This document shows positions 7,632 to 15,937 of a DNA stretch of 64,000 bases, piece by piece. Numbering within the stretch: the first letter of the stretch is position 1; each line of letters starts with the position of its first letter. The notes below the pieces were generated by a model. That model made no database searches and was not told the origin of the DNA. It was given only the letters and a program-made list of their open reading frames with translations. Origin of the DNA: Actinomycetota bacterium. Its GTDB lineage: Bacteria; Actinomycetota; Acidimicrobiia; Acidimicrobiales; Ilumatobacteraceae. The position numbers were made by a program, and so were the translations under genes. Location: assembly GCA_016870775.1 (NCBI GenBank), contig VGAK01000005.1:28586-92585 (forward strand). Reading direction: 5' to 3'.

Positions 7632-8045
7632 GTGGCACGCACAGACGCCAATCCGCCGATGCCGGAGTGGTCGACCGAGTACCAACTGGTGGAGGTCGAC
7701 GCCGACTACCTCGGTCGCGCGGTCAAGCCCAAGCAGTTCATCCACATCGACCAGTCCGAGTGCATCATGTGCGAGGGCTGCGTCGACATCTGCCCGTGGA
7801 AGTGCATCCACATGGTCACGCCCGACGCCATCGCCGAGGCCGACAACACCGAGCTCCCCGGTGCCGACCCCACTGACCACGTGATCTTCATCATCGACGA
7901 TGACGTGTGCACCCGTTGCGCGCTCTGCGTGGACCGATGCCCGACCGGCGTGATCATCCTCGGCAAGGCTGGCGCCCCCGCCCCCGAGGGTGACTCGCAC
8001 ACGAGAACCAACAACCACGGCTATGCCTACGGCATGCGACTCTGA
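7632..8045 (+). CDS. 2x[4Fe-4S] ferredoxin in the cytochrome b cluster
   Basis: The start is GTG at 7632, supported by a strong GGAGGA sequence just upstream, and gives 137 aa. Two full iron-sulfur motifs are present: CIMCEGCVDICP (about 47-58) and CTRCALCVDRCP (about 94-105). An acidic insert of about 35 residues separates them. An aromatic N-terminal region (MPEWSTEYQLVEVD) and a glycine/tyrosine tail flank the core. There is no signal peptide, so the protein should be cytoplasmic. Placing a ferredoxin between cytochrome-complex subunits is not the usual bc1 or b6f layout. It may deliver low-potential electrons to the complex or to the neighbouring complex I, but the partner is not shown by sequence. 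Confidence 0.9.
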   Translation: MARTDANPPMPEWSTEYQLVEVDADYLGRAVKPKQFIHIDQSECIMCEGCVDICPWKCIHMVTPDAIAEADNTELPGADPTDHVIFIIDDDVCTRCALCVDRCPTGVIILGKAGAPAPEGDSHTRTNNHGYAYGMRL

Positions 8046-8057
8046 GGTGACCTGAAC

Positions 8058-8840
8058 ATGGCAAAAGTCCTCGACAATCCCCGGCCCACCATCAAGGAGC
8101 GCGCCGCCAAGCTCGGCGGGCAGGTGCAGGGCAGCCAGGCATGGAACTCGATCTTCCGGCCCGGTTCGATCTTCCGCAAGGGCTACACCGACAGCCCGCG
8201 CAACCGTTCCTACGTGGTGATGAACTCCGTTCTCTACCACCTCCATCCGGTGAAGGTGAAGCGCCACGCTGTCAAGGTGAGCTACACGCTCTGTCTCGGA
8301 GGCCTCTCGTTCTTCCTGTTCATCCTGCTCACGGTGACGGGCATCTTCCTGATGTTCTTCTACAGGCCGACGGCAGCCAATGCCTGGCAGGACATCCAGA
8401 TGCTGCAGACCTCGGTGACCTTCGGTCTGCTGGTGCGCAACATGCACCGCTGGGGGGCGCACCTGATGGTGCTCTCGGTCTTCCTGCACATGGCGCGCGT
8501 GTTCTACCACGGCGCGTACAAGCCGCCGCGCGAGTTCAACTGGGTGATTGGTGTCGTGCTCCTCACGCTGACACTGTTGCTGTCGTTCACCGGCTATCTG
8601 CTGCCGTGGGACCAGCTCGCCCTGTGGGCCGTCGCGGTGGGGACGAACATGATGGGCTACACACCGGTGTTCGGCAACCAGGTGCGTTTCGTGCTCCTCG
8701 GTGGCGTGGAGATCGGATCCGAGACGCTCCTGCGCTGGTACGTGCTCCACGTGTTGATGCTCCCGTTCGTGATTGTGATCTTCATGGCGATCCACTTCTG
8801 GCGCGTCCGCAAGGACGGCGGAATCTCGGGACCGCTCTGA
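8058..8840 (+). CDS. cytochrome b, b6-type N-terminal subunit
   Basis: This 260-aa protein corresponds to cytochrome b6, the heme-carrying half of cytochrome b, with four helices. The first histidine pair is in MHRWGAHLMVLSVFLHMAR with 13 residues between ligands. The second pair is in LHVLMLPFVIVIFMAIHFW with 14 residues between ligands, the b6f spacing rather than the bc1 spacing of 13. The conserved FTGYLLPWDQ quinone-site stretch is present. A soluble N-terminus of about 75 residues precedes helix 1. With the split subunit IV and Rieske genes just downstream it should form a menaquinol-oxidising complex. Confidence 0.93.
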   Translation: MAKVLDNPRPTIKERAAKLGGQVQGSQAWNSIFRPGSIFRKGYTDSPRNRSYVVMNSVLYHLHPVKVKRHAVKVSYTLCLGGLSFFLFILLTVTGIFLMFFYRPTAANAWQDIQMLQTSVTFGLLVRNMHRWGAHLMVLSVFLHMARVFYHGAYKPPREFNWVIGVVLLTLTLLLSFTGYLLPWDQLALWAVAVGTNMMGYTPVFGNQVRFVLLGGVEIGSETLLRWYVLHVLMLPFVIVIFMAIHFWRVRKDGGISGPL

Positions 8841-8856
8841 CCGGAAGGCGACATCG

Positions 8857-9561
8857 ATGACTGAGATCCCCGAACACCTCCTCAAGAGAGCACAGGCCGC
8901 GCGCCAGAAGGCCGCCGGCACCGGCTCGGCCGACAGCGCCGGCTCGGGCGAGCGCATTCCCGATGCGCTGCTCGACCGGACCAGGGCGGCCGGCACATCG
9001 GAGAAGGCGGCTGCTGTGGTCGCTGCGGGTGCCTCCGCCGGATTGCCGGTTGGGGCCGGACCCGGTGGTCACACCCAGCGCCTCCTCACCGTCGTCAAGT
9101 CGGGCTCGATCCAGGAGGCAAAGGCCGCACCCGTCGACAAGGTGCACACCTGGCCGCACTTGCTCGCGGTCGAGTTCGTCGCCGCGCTCGCCTGCACGGC
9201 GTTCCTCTTCGTCTTCTCGTGGGTGGTCAACGCACCGTTGTTGCAGGCAGCGGATTTCAACAAGACCCCGAACCCCTCCAAGGCGCCGTGGTACTTCCTC
9301 GGGCTCCAGGAGTTGCTGACGATGTTCCACCCGATGATCGCTGGTGTGACGCTGCCGGGCATGGGGCTCATCGCTCTGATCCTGGCGCCCTACCTCGACC
9401 GCAATCCGTCGAACAAGCCCGAGGATCGAAAGTTCATGACCAGCATGATGACGATGTTCCTGATGTTCTGGGCAGTGCTCGTCATCATCGGCTCGTTCTT
9501 CCGCGGCCCGGGGTTCAACTTCATCTTCCCGTGGCGAGACGGCATCTACTTCGAGTTGTGA
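8857..9561 (+). CDS. cytochrome b subunit IV-like (C-terminal half of cytochrome b)
   Basis: A 234-aa protein matching subunit IV of b6f complexes, with three helices at about 103-125, 158-178 and 196-218. The quinol-site loop reads PSKAPWYFLGLQE (about 140-152), a variant of the PEWY loop in which the Glu is replaced by Ala. The N-terminal hundred residues are extra: MTEIPEHLLKRAQAAR at the start and a second copy-like IPDALLDRTRAAG at 34-46, then an Ala/Gly linker. The first motif is shared with the divergent cytochrome c at 6846. The gene is 16 bases after cytochrome b6. Confidence 0.92.
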   Translation: MTEIPEHLLKRAQAARQKAAGTGSADSAGSGERIPDALLDRTRAAGTSEKAAAVVAAGASAGLPVGAGPGGHTQRLLTVVKSGSIQEAKAAPVDKVHTWPHLLAVEFVAALACTAFLFVFSWVVNAPLLQAADFNKTPNPSKAPWYFLGLQELLTMFHPMIAGVTLPGMGLIALILAPYLDRNPSNKPEDRKFMTSMMTMFLMFWAVLVIIGSFFRGPGFNFIFPWRDGIYFEL

Positions 9562-9635
9562 TCGCCGACGGACACGGCAATCTCGGCAAAAACGGAACGC
9601 ATCGGGAAAATCTGAACAAAGGGAACTGACAGGAA

Positions 9636-10484
9636 ATGAGCACCGGAACCATCATCGCCCTGGTCGTCGTGGCGGCAATCGTGCTCGGAGCGATCGCAGT
9701 CTTCACCACCGTGCGCGGCAGCGAGGTGCGCGGTGCCGGGGCACTCTCCCGCGAGACCCGTTCGCGCGACAAGAAAGCCGCCATCACATCCGACGGTGCG
9801 ACCGGCCGCGAGGTGGAAGCGGCCGCCCGTTCGACCGCCGTTGCGGTCATCGAGCCGGCGGAGGTGGCACCCTTCGTCGCCCCCGACGAGGAGGCCATCG
9901 GCGTGTCGCGCCGGATGTTCTTCAACCGCACGGCGGTGACGTTGATGAGCGCGAGCATCGGTGCATTCGGTGCGTCGGTCCTGGCGTTCCTGTGGAAGGG
10001 CGCAGAGGGCGGATTCGGCTCCAAGATCACGGTCGGCAAGATCGACGATGTCATCCAGAACATCCGCACTGGCGGGGGCTTCCTCTATCTGTCCGAGGCA
10101 CGCGCCTGGGTCACCGAGTACCCGAAGGGCGCGCTCAGCAAGGGTCGCGCCGTCTACGGCAGCCAGGGGCCGGTCCTCACCGGCATGGAGTCCGGCATCG
10201 TGGCGCTGTACCAGAAGTGCCCGCACCTGGGTTGCCGCGTGCCCGAGTGCAAGAGCTCGCAGTGGTTCGAGTGCCCGTGCCACGGGTCGCAATACAACCG
10301 TGTCGGTGAGAAGAAGGGTGGTCCCGCTCCGCGCGGCATGGATCGCTTCGGTGTGTCGGTGAACAACGGCGTGCTCGTGATCGACACCGGCGCGGTGTTC
10401 GGCGGCCCCGCGATCGGTGTGAACACGACGGGTCAAGAGGCCGAGGGCCCGCACTGCATCGGCGCGGGATCGGGAGGTCACTGA
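9636..10484 (+). CDS. Rieske [2Fe-2S] iron-sulfur protein
   Basis: This is the Rieske subunit that takes the first electron from quinol. Box 1 is CPHLGC (C195, H197, C200) and box 2 is CPCHGS (C213, C215, H216), giving the four cluster ligands and the disulfide pair. The 282-aa protein has two hydrophobic segments, at about 5-24 and 100-119. The second is preceded by SRRMFFN, a good twin-arginine motif, so the folded domain is probably exported by Tat. An extra cysteine (C205) lies between the boxes. It starts 74 bases after subunit IV and stops one base before the two-heme cytochrome. Confidence 0.95.
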   Translation: MSTGTIIALVVVAAIVLGAIAVFTTVRGSEVRGAGALSRETRSRDKKAAITSDGATGREVEAAARSTAVAVIEPAEVAPFVAPDEEAIGVSRRMFFNRTAVTLMSASIGAFGASVLAFLWKGAEGGFGSKITVGKIDDVIQNIRTGGGFLYLSEARAWVTEYPKGALSKGRAVYGSQGPVLTGMESGIVALYQKCPHLGCRVPECKSSQWFECPCHGSQYNRVGEKKGGPAPRGMDRFGVSVNNGVLVIDTGAVFGGPAIGVNTTGQEAEGPHCIGAGSGGH

Positions 10485-10485
10485 C

Positions 10486-11550
10486 ATGGTCGCTCTCGCC
10501 ACGACCTCGATCGCCTGGATCATCCTCGTCGCCTCGCTCATCGGCTGGTCGCTGTACGCATGGTCGAACATCCGCGAGTCGCGCCGCGAGGTGGGTGCCG
10601 AGCAGAAGCTCGCCGCCAACCGCAAGCCCTACTACGACGACGAGGTTCTCGAGGGTCCGCGTCTCGAGCGGGTGCAGCTGCTCGGTCTGGTCTTCCTCGT
10701 CATCGTCACCATCGCACTCCCGCTCTATTGGGTGCTCGAGCCCGGTCGTCAGGCGGGTGCTGAGTTCGGGTTCGAGAAGCGGTTCGCCAAGTGGGGTGGG
10801 CGCAACTTCGCCGCAACCGCCGACGGCGGTTTCAACTGCGCCGGGTGCCACGGTGGCATGTCGGCGAACGGCGGAGTCGCCGAGTACTCGGTGACCGACC
10901 CAAAGACCGGGGAGGTGAAGGCCGTGTCGTGGAAGGCGCCGGCGCTGAACACCGTCCTCTACAGGTTCAGCGAGGACGAGATCCGGTTCATCCTCAACTA
11001 CGGTCGGCCGTTCTCTCCGATGTCGGCGTGGGGAACGATCGGCGGGGGCCCGCTCAACGAGCAGTCGATCGACAACCTGGTCGACTACATGGCATCGATC
11101 CAGATACCGCAAGAGAACTGCGCCTCCACGCGCAGCAAGTTGAACCCGACCTGCGACGGTGGCACCCTGCCGGCGGAGAAGAACGCCGAGATCATCGCCG
11201 AGGCAAATCGCCTGATCAAGGCCGGGACCTACGGATCGCTCGGCGAGGCTCTGTTCAACCTCGATCTCGGTTCGGGTGCCTATTCGTGCGCGCGGTGTCA
11301 CACCAAGGGCTGGTCCTACGGTGATCCCCAGACGACCGGCGGCGGCGCCTTCGGGCCGAACTTGACCGGTGGATCGACGGTGCGCCAGTTCCCGAGCGCT
11401 GAGGACATGGTCGCGTTCCTCAGGGTCGGCTCCGAGTACGGCAAGCGCTACGGCGAGCAGGGACAGGGGAGCGGTCGAATGCCCGCCTTCGGTCAGATCT
11501 ACACCGATGACCAGATCCGTGAGATTGTGGAGTACGTGAGGGGTCTCTGA
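10486..11550 (+). CDS. two-heme membrane cytochrome c of the b6f-like complex
   Basis: A 354-aa cytochrome with two heme c motifs: CAGCH (C118, C121, H122) and CARCH (C268, C271, H272). Two helices, at about 9-27 and 64-83, anchor it before the heme domains. The region after the second heme contains GRMPAFGQIYTDDQIREIVEYVR, the typical Met ligand and C-terminal helix of class I cytochromes c. It starts one base after the Rieske stop and its own stop overlaps the next start (TGATG), so expression is coupled. I infer that it replaces cytochrome c1 or f and passes electrons to a terminal oxidase or to the monoheme cytochrome encoded divergently. Confidence 0.92.
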   Translation: MVALATTSIAWIILVASLIGWSLYAWSNIRESRREVGAEQKLAANRKPYYDDEVLEGPRLERVQLLGLVFLVIVTIALPLYWVLEPGRQAGAEFGFEKRFAKWGGRNFAATADGGFNCAGCHGGMSANGGVAEYSVTDPKTGEVKAVSWKAPALNTVLYRFSEDEIRFILNYGRPFSPMSAWGTIGGGPLNEQSIDNLVDYMASIQIPQENCASTRSKLNPTCDGGTLPAEKNAEIIAEANRLIKAGTYGSLGEALFNLDLGSGAYSCARCHTKGWSYGDPQTTGGGAFGPNLTGGSTVRQFPSAEDMVAFLRVGSEYGKRYGEQGQGSGRMPAFGQIYTDDQIREIVEYVRGL

Positions 11551-12365
11551 TGCTGGCCAATCTCCTTGCCGTCTCCTGGCAGCCCGAGATTCGCGGCTAT
11601 CTCGTCGTCCTCGTCATGGTGATCACACTCATCGGCTCGACCTACCTCATCCTCGGCACCAACCTCGGGGCACGCCTCGGGTTCATGATTGCGCTGGCGG
11701 GACTGGCGGGCTGGATGATGTCGATGGCGATCATCTGGGCGGTCTACGGCATCGGTCTGGTGGGGCCGACCCCGAGTTGGGAGCCGGCATCACCAGCGAC
11801 GATCGTTCGCAACGGTGAACTGCTCGATCAGGCCGAGGTCATCGAGGCCGGTGTCGATCTGGCCGGGCTCGATGCGTCCGCCGCGTCGACAAGGGTCGCC
11901 AATCAGATGGTCACCGAGGGATGGAAGCTGCTCGACGAGGCCGACCCCCGTCGCGGGCAGGCCATCGCCTCCGCCGACGAGATCATCCAGGTCGAGGCCG
12001 AGGAATTCTCGGCCGGTGAGTACACCGCAGTCGCGGTGTACGACAGGGGTGGTGAGCGCTACCCCAAGATCGGTGAGTCGCTCGATTTCTTCGCGTTCTT
12101 CCACAAGCCGCGGTACGCGGTGGTCGAGGTTGCGACCCTGCTGCCCCAGCGAACCGAGCCCGGGCGGGCACCGGCACGACCGGTGATCGATGAGTCCCGA
12201 TCGCACCGTTACGTGGTGATGATCCGCGACCTCGGCGCAAAGCGGCAGCCGGCGTTCCTGATCGCCCTCGGCTCCGGGATCATCTTCGCCCTGATGTGCT
12301 GGTTGCTCCACCGCCGCGAGGCGTACCTGAGGGGCAATCTCGCGCTCAAAGCCCCGGCGGCCTGA
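11550..12365 (+). CDS. membrane protein of unknown function, last gene before nuoA
   Basis: No family is recognised. The 271-aa product has two helices near the N-terminus (about 16-37 and 42-70), a soluble middle of roughly 160 residues and one helix near the C-terminus (about 236-256, ALGSGIIFALMCWLL). The soluble part is acidic with no cysteine or heme motif. Its ATG shares a base with the cytochrome c stop and it ends 3 bases before nuoA, so it belongs to the same transcript. An accessory or assembly role for the cytochrome complex is a reasonable inference only. Confidence 0.75.
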   Translation: MLANLLAVSWQPEIRGYLVVLVMVITLIGSTYLILGTNLGARLGFMIALAGLAGWMMSMAIIWAVYGIGLVGPTPSWEPASPATIVRNGELLDQAEVIEAGVDLAGLDASAASTRVANQMVTEGWKLLDEADPRRGQAIASADEIIQVEAEEFSAGEYTAVAVYDRGGERYPKIGESLDFFAFFHKPRYAVVEVATLLPQRTEPGRAPARPVIDESRSHRYVVMIRDLGAKRQPAFLIALGSGIIFALMCWLLHRREAYLRGNLALKAPAA

Positions 12366-12368
12366 GCC

Positions 12369-12842
12369 ATGGGGCAGTACCTCCCGATCATCGCACTGAC
12401 GGTGCTCGCAGTTCTGTTCGCACTGCTCAGCCTCGTCGCATCGCGGCTGCTCGCACCGAACCGGCCGAGCAGCGCCAAGGAGGCACCCTACGAGTGCGGC
12501 ATCGTTCCCGGTCGTGAGCCCCCGGAGCGTTTCCCGGTGAGCTTCTATGTCATCGCGATGCTCTTCATCATGTTCGACATCGAGTTGATCTTCGCTTACC
12601 CCTACGCCGTGGATCGCCGCTTCCTCGGTGCGTTCGGCTTCGCCGAGATGATCGCGTTCAGCGTGGTGTTCTTCGTCGCGTTCGTCTACATGGTCGCCCG
12701 CGGTGCACTGGACTGGGGTCCGCTCCAGCGCCGCTCCGCGCCGGTCGGCGAGATCCCCGTCGAGCGCGAGGGTGTGAGGGTGGTCGGACTCGAGGGACGT
12801 GCTCCGGTGGCCACAGGTGACGAGGGGCGGGTCGCCCGATGA
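12369..12842 (+). CDS. nuoA: NADH-quinone oxidoreductase subunit A (complex 1)
   Basis: NuoA is a three-helix membrane subunit near the quinone channel. The 157-aa protein has the signature YECGIVPG loop after helix 1 and [16 protein letters not shown] in helix 2. A tail of about 35 residues after the third helix is longer than usual. It opens a full nuoA-N series in standard order. Its stop overlaps nuoB, whose ATG lies at 12839. It follows the unknown membrane protein by 3 bases, so this operon appears to be an extension of the cytochrome b cluster. Confidence 0.95.
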   Translation: MGQYLPIIALTVLAVLFALLSLVASRLLAPNRPSSAKEAPYECGIVPGREPPERFPVSFYVIAMLFIMFDIELIFAYPYAVDRRFLGAFGFAEMIAFSVVFFVAFVYMVARGALDWGPLQRRSAPVGEIPVEREGVRVVGLEGRAPVATGDEGRVAR

Positions 12843-13420
12843 ACGCGGTGCGCAGCGTGCTCGACGACGGCCTCGCCGGGGTGAACCACAATTTCGTGAC
12901 GGCCCGTGTCGAGGACCTGGTCAAGTGGGCACGGTCGCGCTCGTCGTGGTGTGCATCGTTCGGACTTGCGTGCTGTGCGATCGAGATGATGGGAACGGGA
13001 GCCGCGCACTACGACCTCGCCCGGTTCGGGATGGAGGTCTTCCGCGCCTCGCCGCGTCAGGCCGACATCATGATCGTGGCGGGGCGGGTGAGCCAGAAGA
13101 TGGCACCCGTCCTGCGCCAGGTGTACGACCAGATGATGGAGCCCAAGTGGGTCATCTCGATGGGGGTCTGCGCCTCGAGCGGCGGCATGTTCAACAACTA
13201 CGCGATCGTGCAAGGCGTCGACCAGATCGTGCCCGTGGACGTGTACGCGCCGGGGTGTCCCCCCACCCCCGAGACCCTCATCCATGCGATCGAGACTCTG
13301 CATCAGTCGATAGAGGACGGCGAGATCATGCGCCGGCGCTCCTCGAGCGGGGCCGGTGCCGCGATCGACCTCTCGGTGTCGCCCACGGCCACCGTCCCCG
13401 TCGTGATCGGCCAGAAGTGA
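12839..13420 (+). CDS. nuoB: NADH-quinone oxidoreductase subunit B (complex 1)
   Basis: NuoB carries cluster N2, the last [4Fe-4S] centre before quinone. All four ligand cysteines are visible: the tandem pair in GLACCAIEM, one in MGVCASSGG and one in [10 protein letters not shown]. The length of 193 aa is normal. The ATG overlaps nuoA by four bases. The next gene, nuoC, starts two bases after the stop. Confidence 0.97.
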   Translation: MNAVRSVLDDGLAGVNHNFVTARVEDLVKWARSRSSWCASFGLACCAIEMMGTGAAHYDLARFGMEVFRASPRQADIMIVAGRVSQKMAPVLRQVYDQMMEPKWVISMGVCASSGGMFNNYAIVQGVDQIVPVDVYAPGCPPTPETLIHAIETLHQSIEDGEIMRRRSSSGAGAAIDLSVSPTATVPVVIGQK

Positions 13421-13422
13421 CC

Positions 13423-13935
13423 ATGTCGGAGCCGACAGCCGCGGAGGAGGCCGTGCCAACGGCGGTTGAGGTGGTTCACGGTTGCCCCGTCACGTCCTCG
13501 CGCGGCCAGCGCGTGCTGCACCCGGGTCGCGAAAGGCTGGTGGAGGTCGTGCGCGCGCTGTACCGCGACGGCTTCGAGGTGTGCGTGGATCTCACGGGGG
13601 TCGACTATCTGGGTGCCCCGGCGCGCGAACTTCCCGTTGGTGTGGCCCCGGAGCGCTTCGAGGTCGTGGTGAACCTGCTGTCGATCTCGCGCGGTGAGCG
13701 TGTCCGTCTGCGCACCCAGGTCCCCGAGTCCGACCCGGTCGTGCCGTCGCTGTTCGACGTGCACCCCGGCACCGAGGCCCACGAGCGCGAGACTTTCGAC
13801 ATGTTCGGCATCTCCTTCGACGGACATCCCGACATGACCCGCATCCTCATGCCGGAGGACTGGGTGGGACATCCGTTGCGCAAGGACTATGACGAAGGCC
13901 GGATCCCGGTGCAGTTCAAGGGGGCGAACGCATGA
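13423..13935 (+). CDS. nuoC: NADH-quinone oxidoreductase subunit C (complex 1)
   Basis: NuoC is a peripheral-arm subunit that packs against NuoD. The ATG at 13423 gives 170 aa (MSEPTAAEEAVPTAVEV...). The reading frame is open further upstream only as a shadow of nuoB. The family signature is [18 protein letters not shown] followed by GHPLRKDY. It is separate from NuoD, unlike the fused NuoCD of enterobacteria. Its TGA overlaps the nuoD start (ATGA). Confidence 0.95.
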   Translation: MSEPTAAEEAVPTAVEVVHGCPVTSSRGQRVLHPGRERLVEVVRALYRDGFEVCVDLTGVDYLGAPARELPVGVAPERFEVVVNLLSISRGERVRLRTQVPESDPVVPSLFDVHPGTEAHERETFDMFGISFDGHPDMTRILMPEDWVGHPLRKDYDEGRIPVQFKGANA

Positions 13936-15323
13936 CCACCTTGGATGTTCCCGCCGCGACGAACCGAACCGATGCCACCGCGGCCCCGGCGGCGGCCGGC
14001 GTGGTGGCGGCCGGAACCAGCGAGGGCGAACAGGAACTCCAGGTGAGGGCCCTCTCGGGTGCGCGTGAGTTGATGCGCGAGGTGGGGTCGGTCCTGCGGA
14101 TGAGCGAGGCCGACGCCACCAGACTCGCCGAGGTCCGCGCCGAGGCCGACGAGGACCAGACCATGATCATCAACATGGGGCCCCAGCACCCCAGCACGCA
14201 CGGGGTGCTGCGTCTGATGCTCGAGCTCGAGGGCGAGACGGTGCTGCGGTGCAAGCCGATCATCGGCTACCTGCACACCGGGATGGAGAAGACCGCCGAG
14301 TCGCTCACCTGGATGCAAGGCGGCACGAACGTGACGCGGATGGACTACCTCTCGCCGCTGAACAACGAACTCGTCTTCTCGATGGCGGTCGAGAAGCTCC
14401 TCGGCATCGACGGCGAGATCCCCGAGCGCGCTGTGTGGATCCGCATGCTCCTCTCCGAGTTGAATCGGATCAGCAGCCACCTGCTCTTCCTCGCCACGAA
14501 CGGCATGGACATCGGGGCGGTGTCGATGATGCTCTACGGCTGGCGCGAGCGCGAGGAGGTGCTGCGCTTCTTCCAGAAGGTCACGGGACTGCGGATGAAC
14601 CACAACTTCATCCGCCCCGGTGGCACGGCCGCCGACCTCCCGGCGGGATGGCGCGACGACGTCCTCGACCTGCTCGACATGCTCCCGCCGCGACTCGAGG
14701 AGTACGAGACCCTGCTGAACGGCCAGCCGATCTGGCGCGACCGCCTCCAGGGAGTGGGGGTGATCACCTCCTCCGAGGCGCTCGCGCTCGGTGCGACCGG
14801 TCCGATCCTGCGCTCGACCGGAGTGGCCTGGGACCTGCGTCGCGGCATGCCCTACCTGCGCTACGACGAGGTCGACTTCGACGTCATCGTCGGTGCCCAC
14901 GGCGATTCCTACGATCGCTACGCGATCCGCCTGAACGAGATCCGCGAGTCGATCGGGATCGTCCACCAAGTGCTCGATGCGATGCCCGCCGGCGACTACC
15001 GGATCAAGAACAAGAAGGTCACGCCGCCACCCCGCGCACGCATCGACGAGTCGATGGAGGCGCTGATCCACCACTTCAAGATCTTCACCGAGGGTTTCAA
15101 GGTGCCCGAGGGCGAGGTCTACGTCGCCATCGAGAGCCCGCGTGGCGAGATCGGGTGCTACGTCGTGAGCGACGGGTCACCGACCCCGCTGCGCATGCAT
15201 GTGAGGGCCCCGTCCTTCGTCAACGTCCAGGCGATGCCGCACATGATGCGTGGCGGTCTCGTGGCCGATGCTGTCGCCGTCATCTCGTCGGTCGATCCGG
15301 TCCTCGGGGAGGTGGACCGCTGA
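13932..15323 (+). CDS. nuoD: NADH-quinone oxidoreductase subunit D (complex 1)
   Basis: NuoD forms the quinone-binding site with NuoB. All the usual quinone-site residues are present: H90 in GPQHPSTHG, Y139 in RMDYL and D193 in GMDIGAV. The 463-aa protein has about 75 extra residues before the conserved core, rich in Ala, Thr and Glu. A later start would remove them, but the nuoC-nuoD ATGA overlap supports the ATG at 13932. The C-terminus (SVDPVLGEVDR) matches the usual ending. The contrast with the divergent NuoD at 31756 is discussed in the findings. Confidence 0.96.
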   Translation: MTTLDVPAATNRTDATAAPAAAGVVAAGTSEGEQELQVRALSGARELMREVGSVLRMSEADATRLAEVRAEADEDQTMIINMGPQHPSTHGVLRLMLELEGETVLRCKPIIGYLHTGMEKTAESLTWMQGGTNVTRMDYLSPLNNELVFSMAVEKLLGIDGEIPERAVWIRMLLSELNRISSHLLFLATNGMDIGAVSMMLYGWREREEVLRFFQKVTGLRMNHNFIRPGGTAADLPAGWRDDVLDLLDMLPPRLEEYETLLNGQPIWRDRLQGVGVITSSEALALGATGPILRSTGVAWDLRRGMPYLRYDEVDFDVIVGAHGDSYDRYAIRLNEIRESIGIVHQVLDAMPAGDYRIKNKKVTPPPRARIDESMEALIHHFKIFTEGFKVPEGEVYVAIESPRGEIGCYVVSDGSPTPLRMHVRAPSFVNVQAMPHMMRGGLVADAVAVISSVDPVLGEVDR

Positions 15324-15937
15324 TGGCCCGCTTGAACGACGACAACGTCCGTCTCGCCATCGAGACCATCGCCCGCTACCCGCGGCCGCGCTCGGCGATG
15401 ATCCCGTTGCTTCACCTCGCCCAGGAGCAGGATGGTCACGTCACCAACGAGGCGATGGCCCACATCGCCGACCTCGTCGGTGCGACACCGGCCGAGGTGT
15501 GGGGCACGGCCTCGTTCTACGAGATGTTCAAGTTCGAGGCAGTCGGCAAGTACGTGGTGAACATCTGCGGGACGATGTCGTGCGCGCTGATGGGCGCCGA
15601 CGAGTTGATCCACCACGCCGAGGAGCGCCTGGGTGTCCACGTGGGGGGAACCACCCCGGATGGGCTCTTCACGCTGGAGCGCGCCGAATGCCAGGCCGCC
15701 TGCACCGAGGCACCGTGCCTGCAGGTGAACTACCGCTACAGGTTCCGCGTCTCGACGGAATCATTCGACTCGCTCGTCGACGATCTTCGCGCGGGTCGTC
15801 TCGACGGCGAGATCCCGGCACACGGGACACTGGCGACCGTGCGTCAGCAGATTCCCGCCGGTCGCGGCGTGGGGGCTGTCGCGCCCGAGTCCGTGGTCTC
15901 CAATCCCGACTGGTTCGACGGGAAGGCTGCGCTGTGA
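15323..15937 (+). CDS. nuoE: NADH-quinone oxidoreductase subunit E (complex 1)
   Basis: NuoE is part of the NADH-oxidising module and holds a thioredoxin-fold [2Fe-2S] cluster. The ATG at 15323 shares a base with the nuoD stop and gives 204 aa. Cluster cysteines are visible as CGTMSC and later CQAACTEAPC. The helical N-terminal domain contains YPRPRSAMIPLLHLAQEQ. A C-terminal extension of about 45 residues goes past the usual end. Only this operon has nuoE, F and G. Confidence 0.95.
   Translation: MARLNDDNVRLAIETIARYPRPRSAMIPLLHLAQEQDGHVTNEAMAHIADLVGATPAEVWGTASFYEMFKFEAVGKYVVNICGTMSCALMGADELIHHAEERLGVHVGGTTPDGLFTLERAECQAACTEAPCLQVNYRYRFRVSTESFDSLVDDLRAGRLDGEIPAHGTLATVRQQIPAGRGVGAVAPESVVSNPDWFDGKAAL

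Noticed and set aside
12799..13422. Upstream extension of the nuoC reading frame.
   Set aside because: It lies inside nuoA and nuoB in another frame. The ATG at 13423, two bases after nuoB, gives the normal NuoC.
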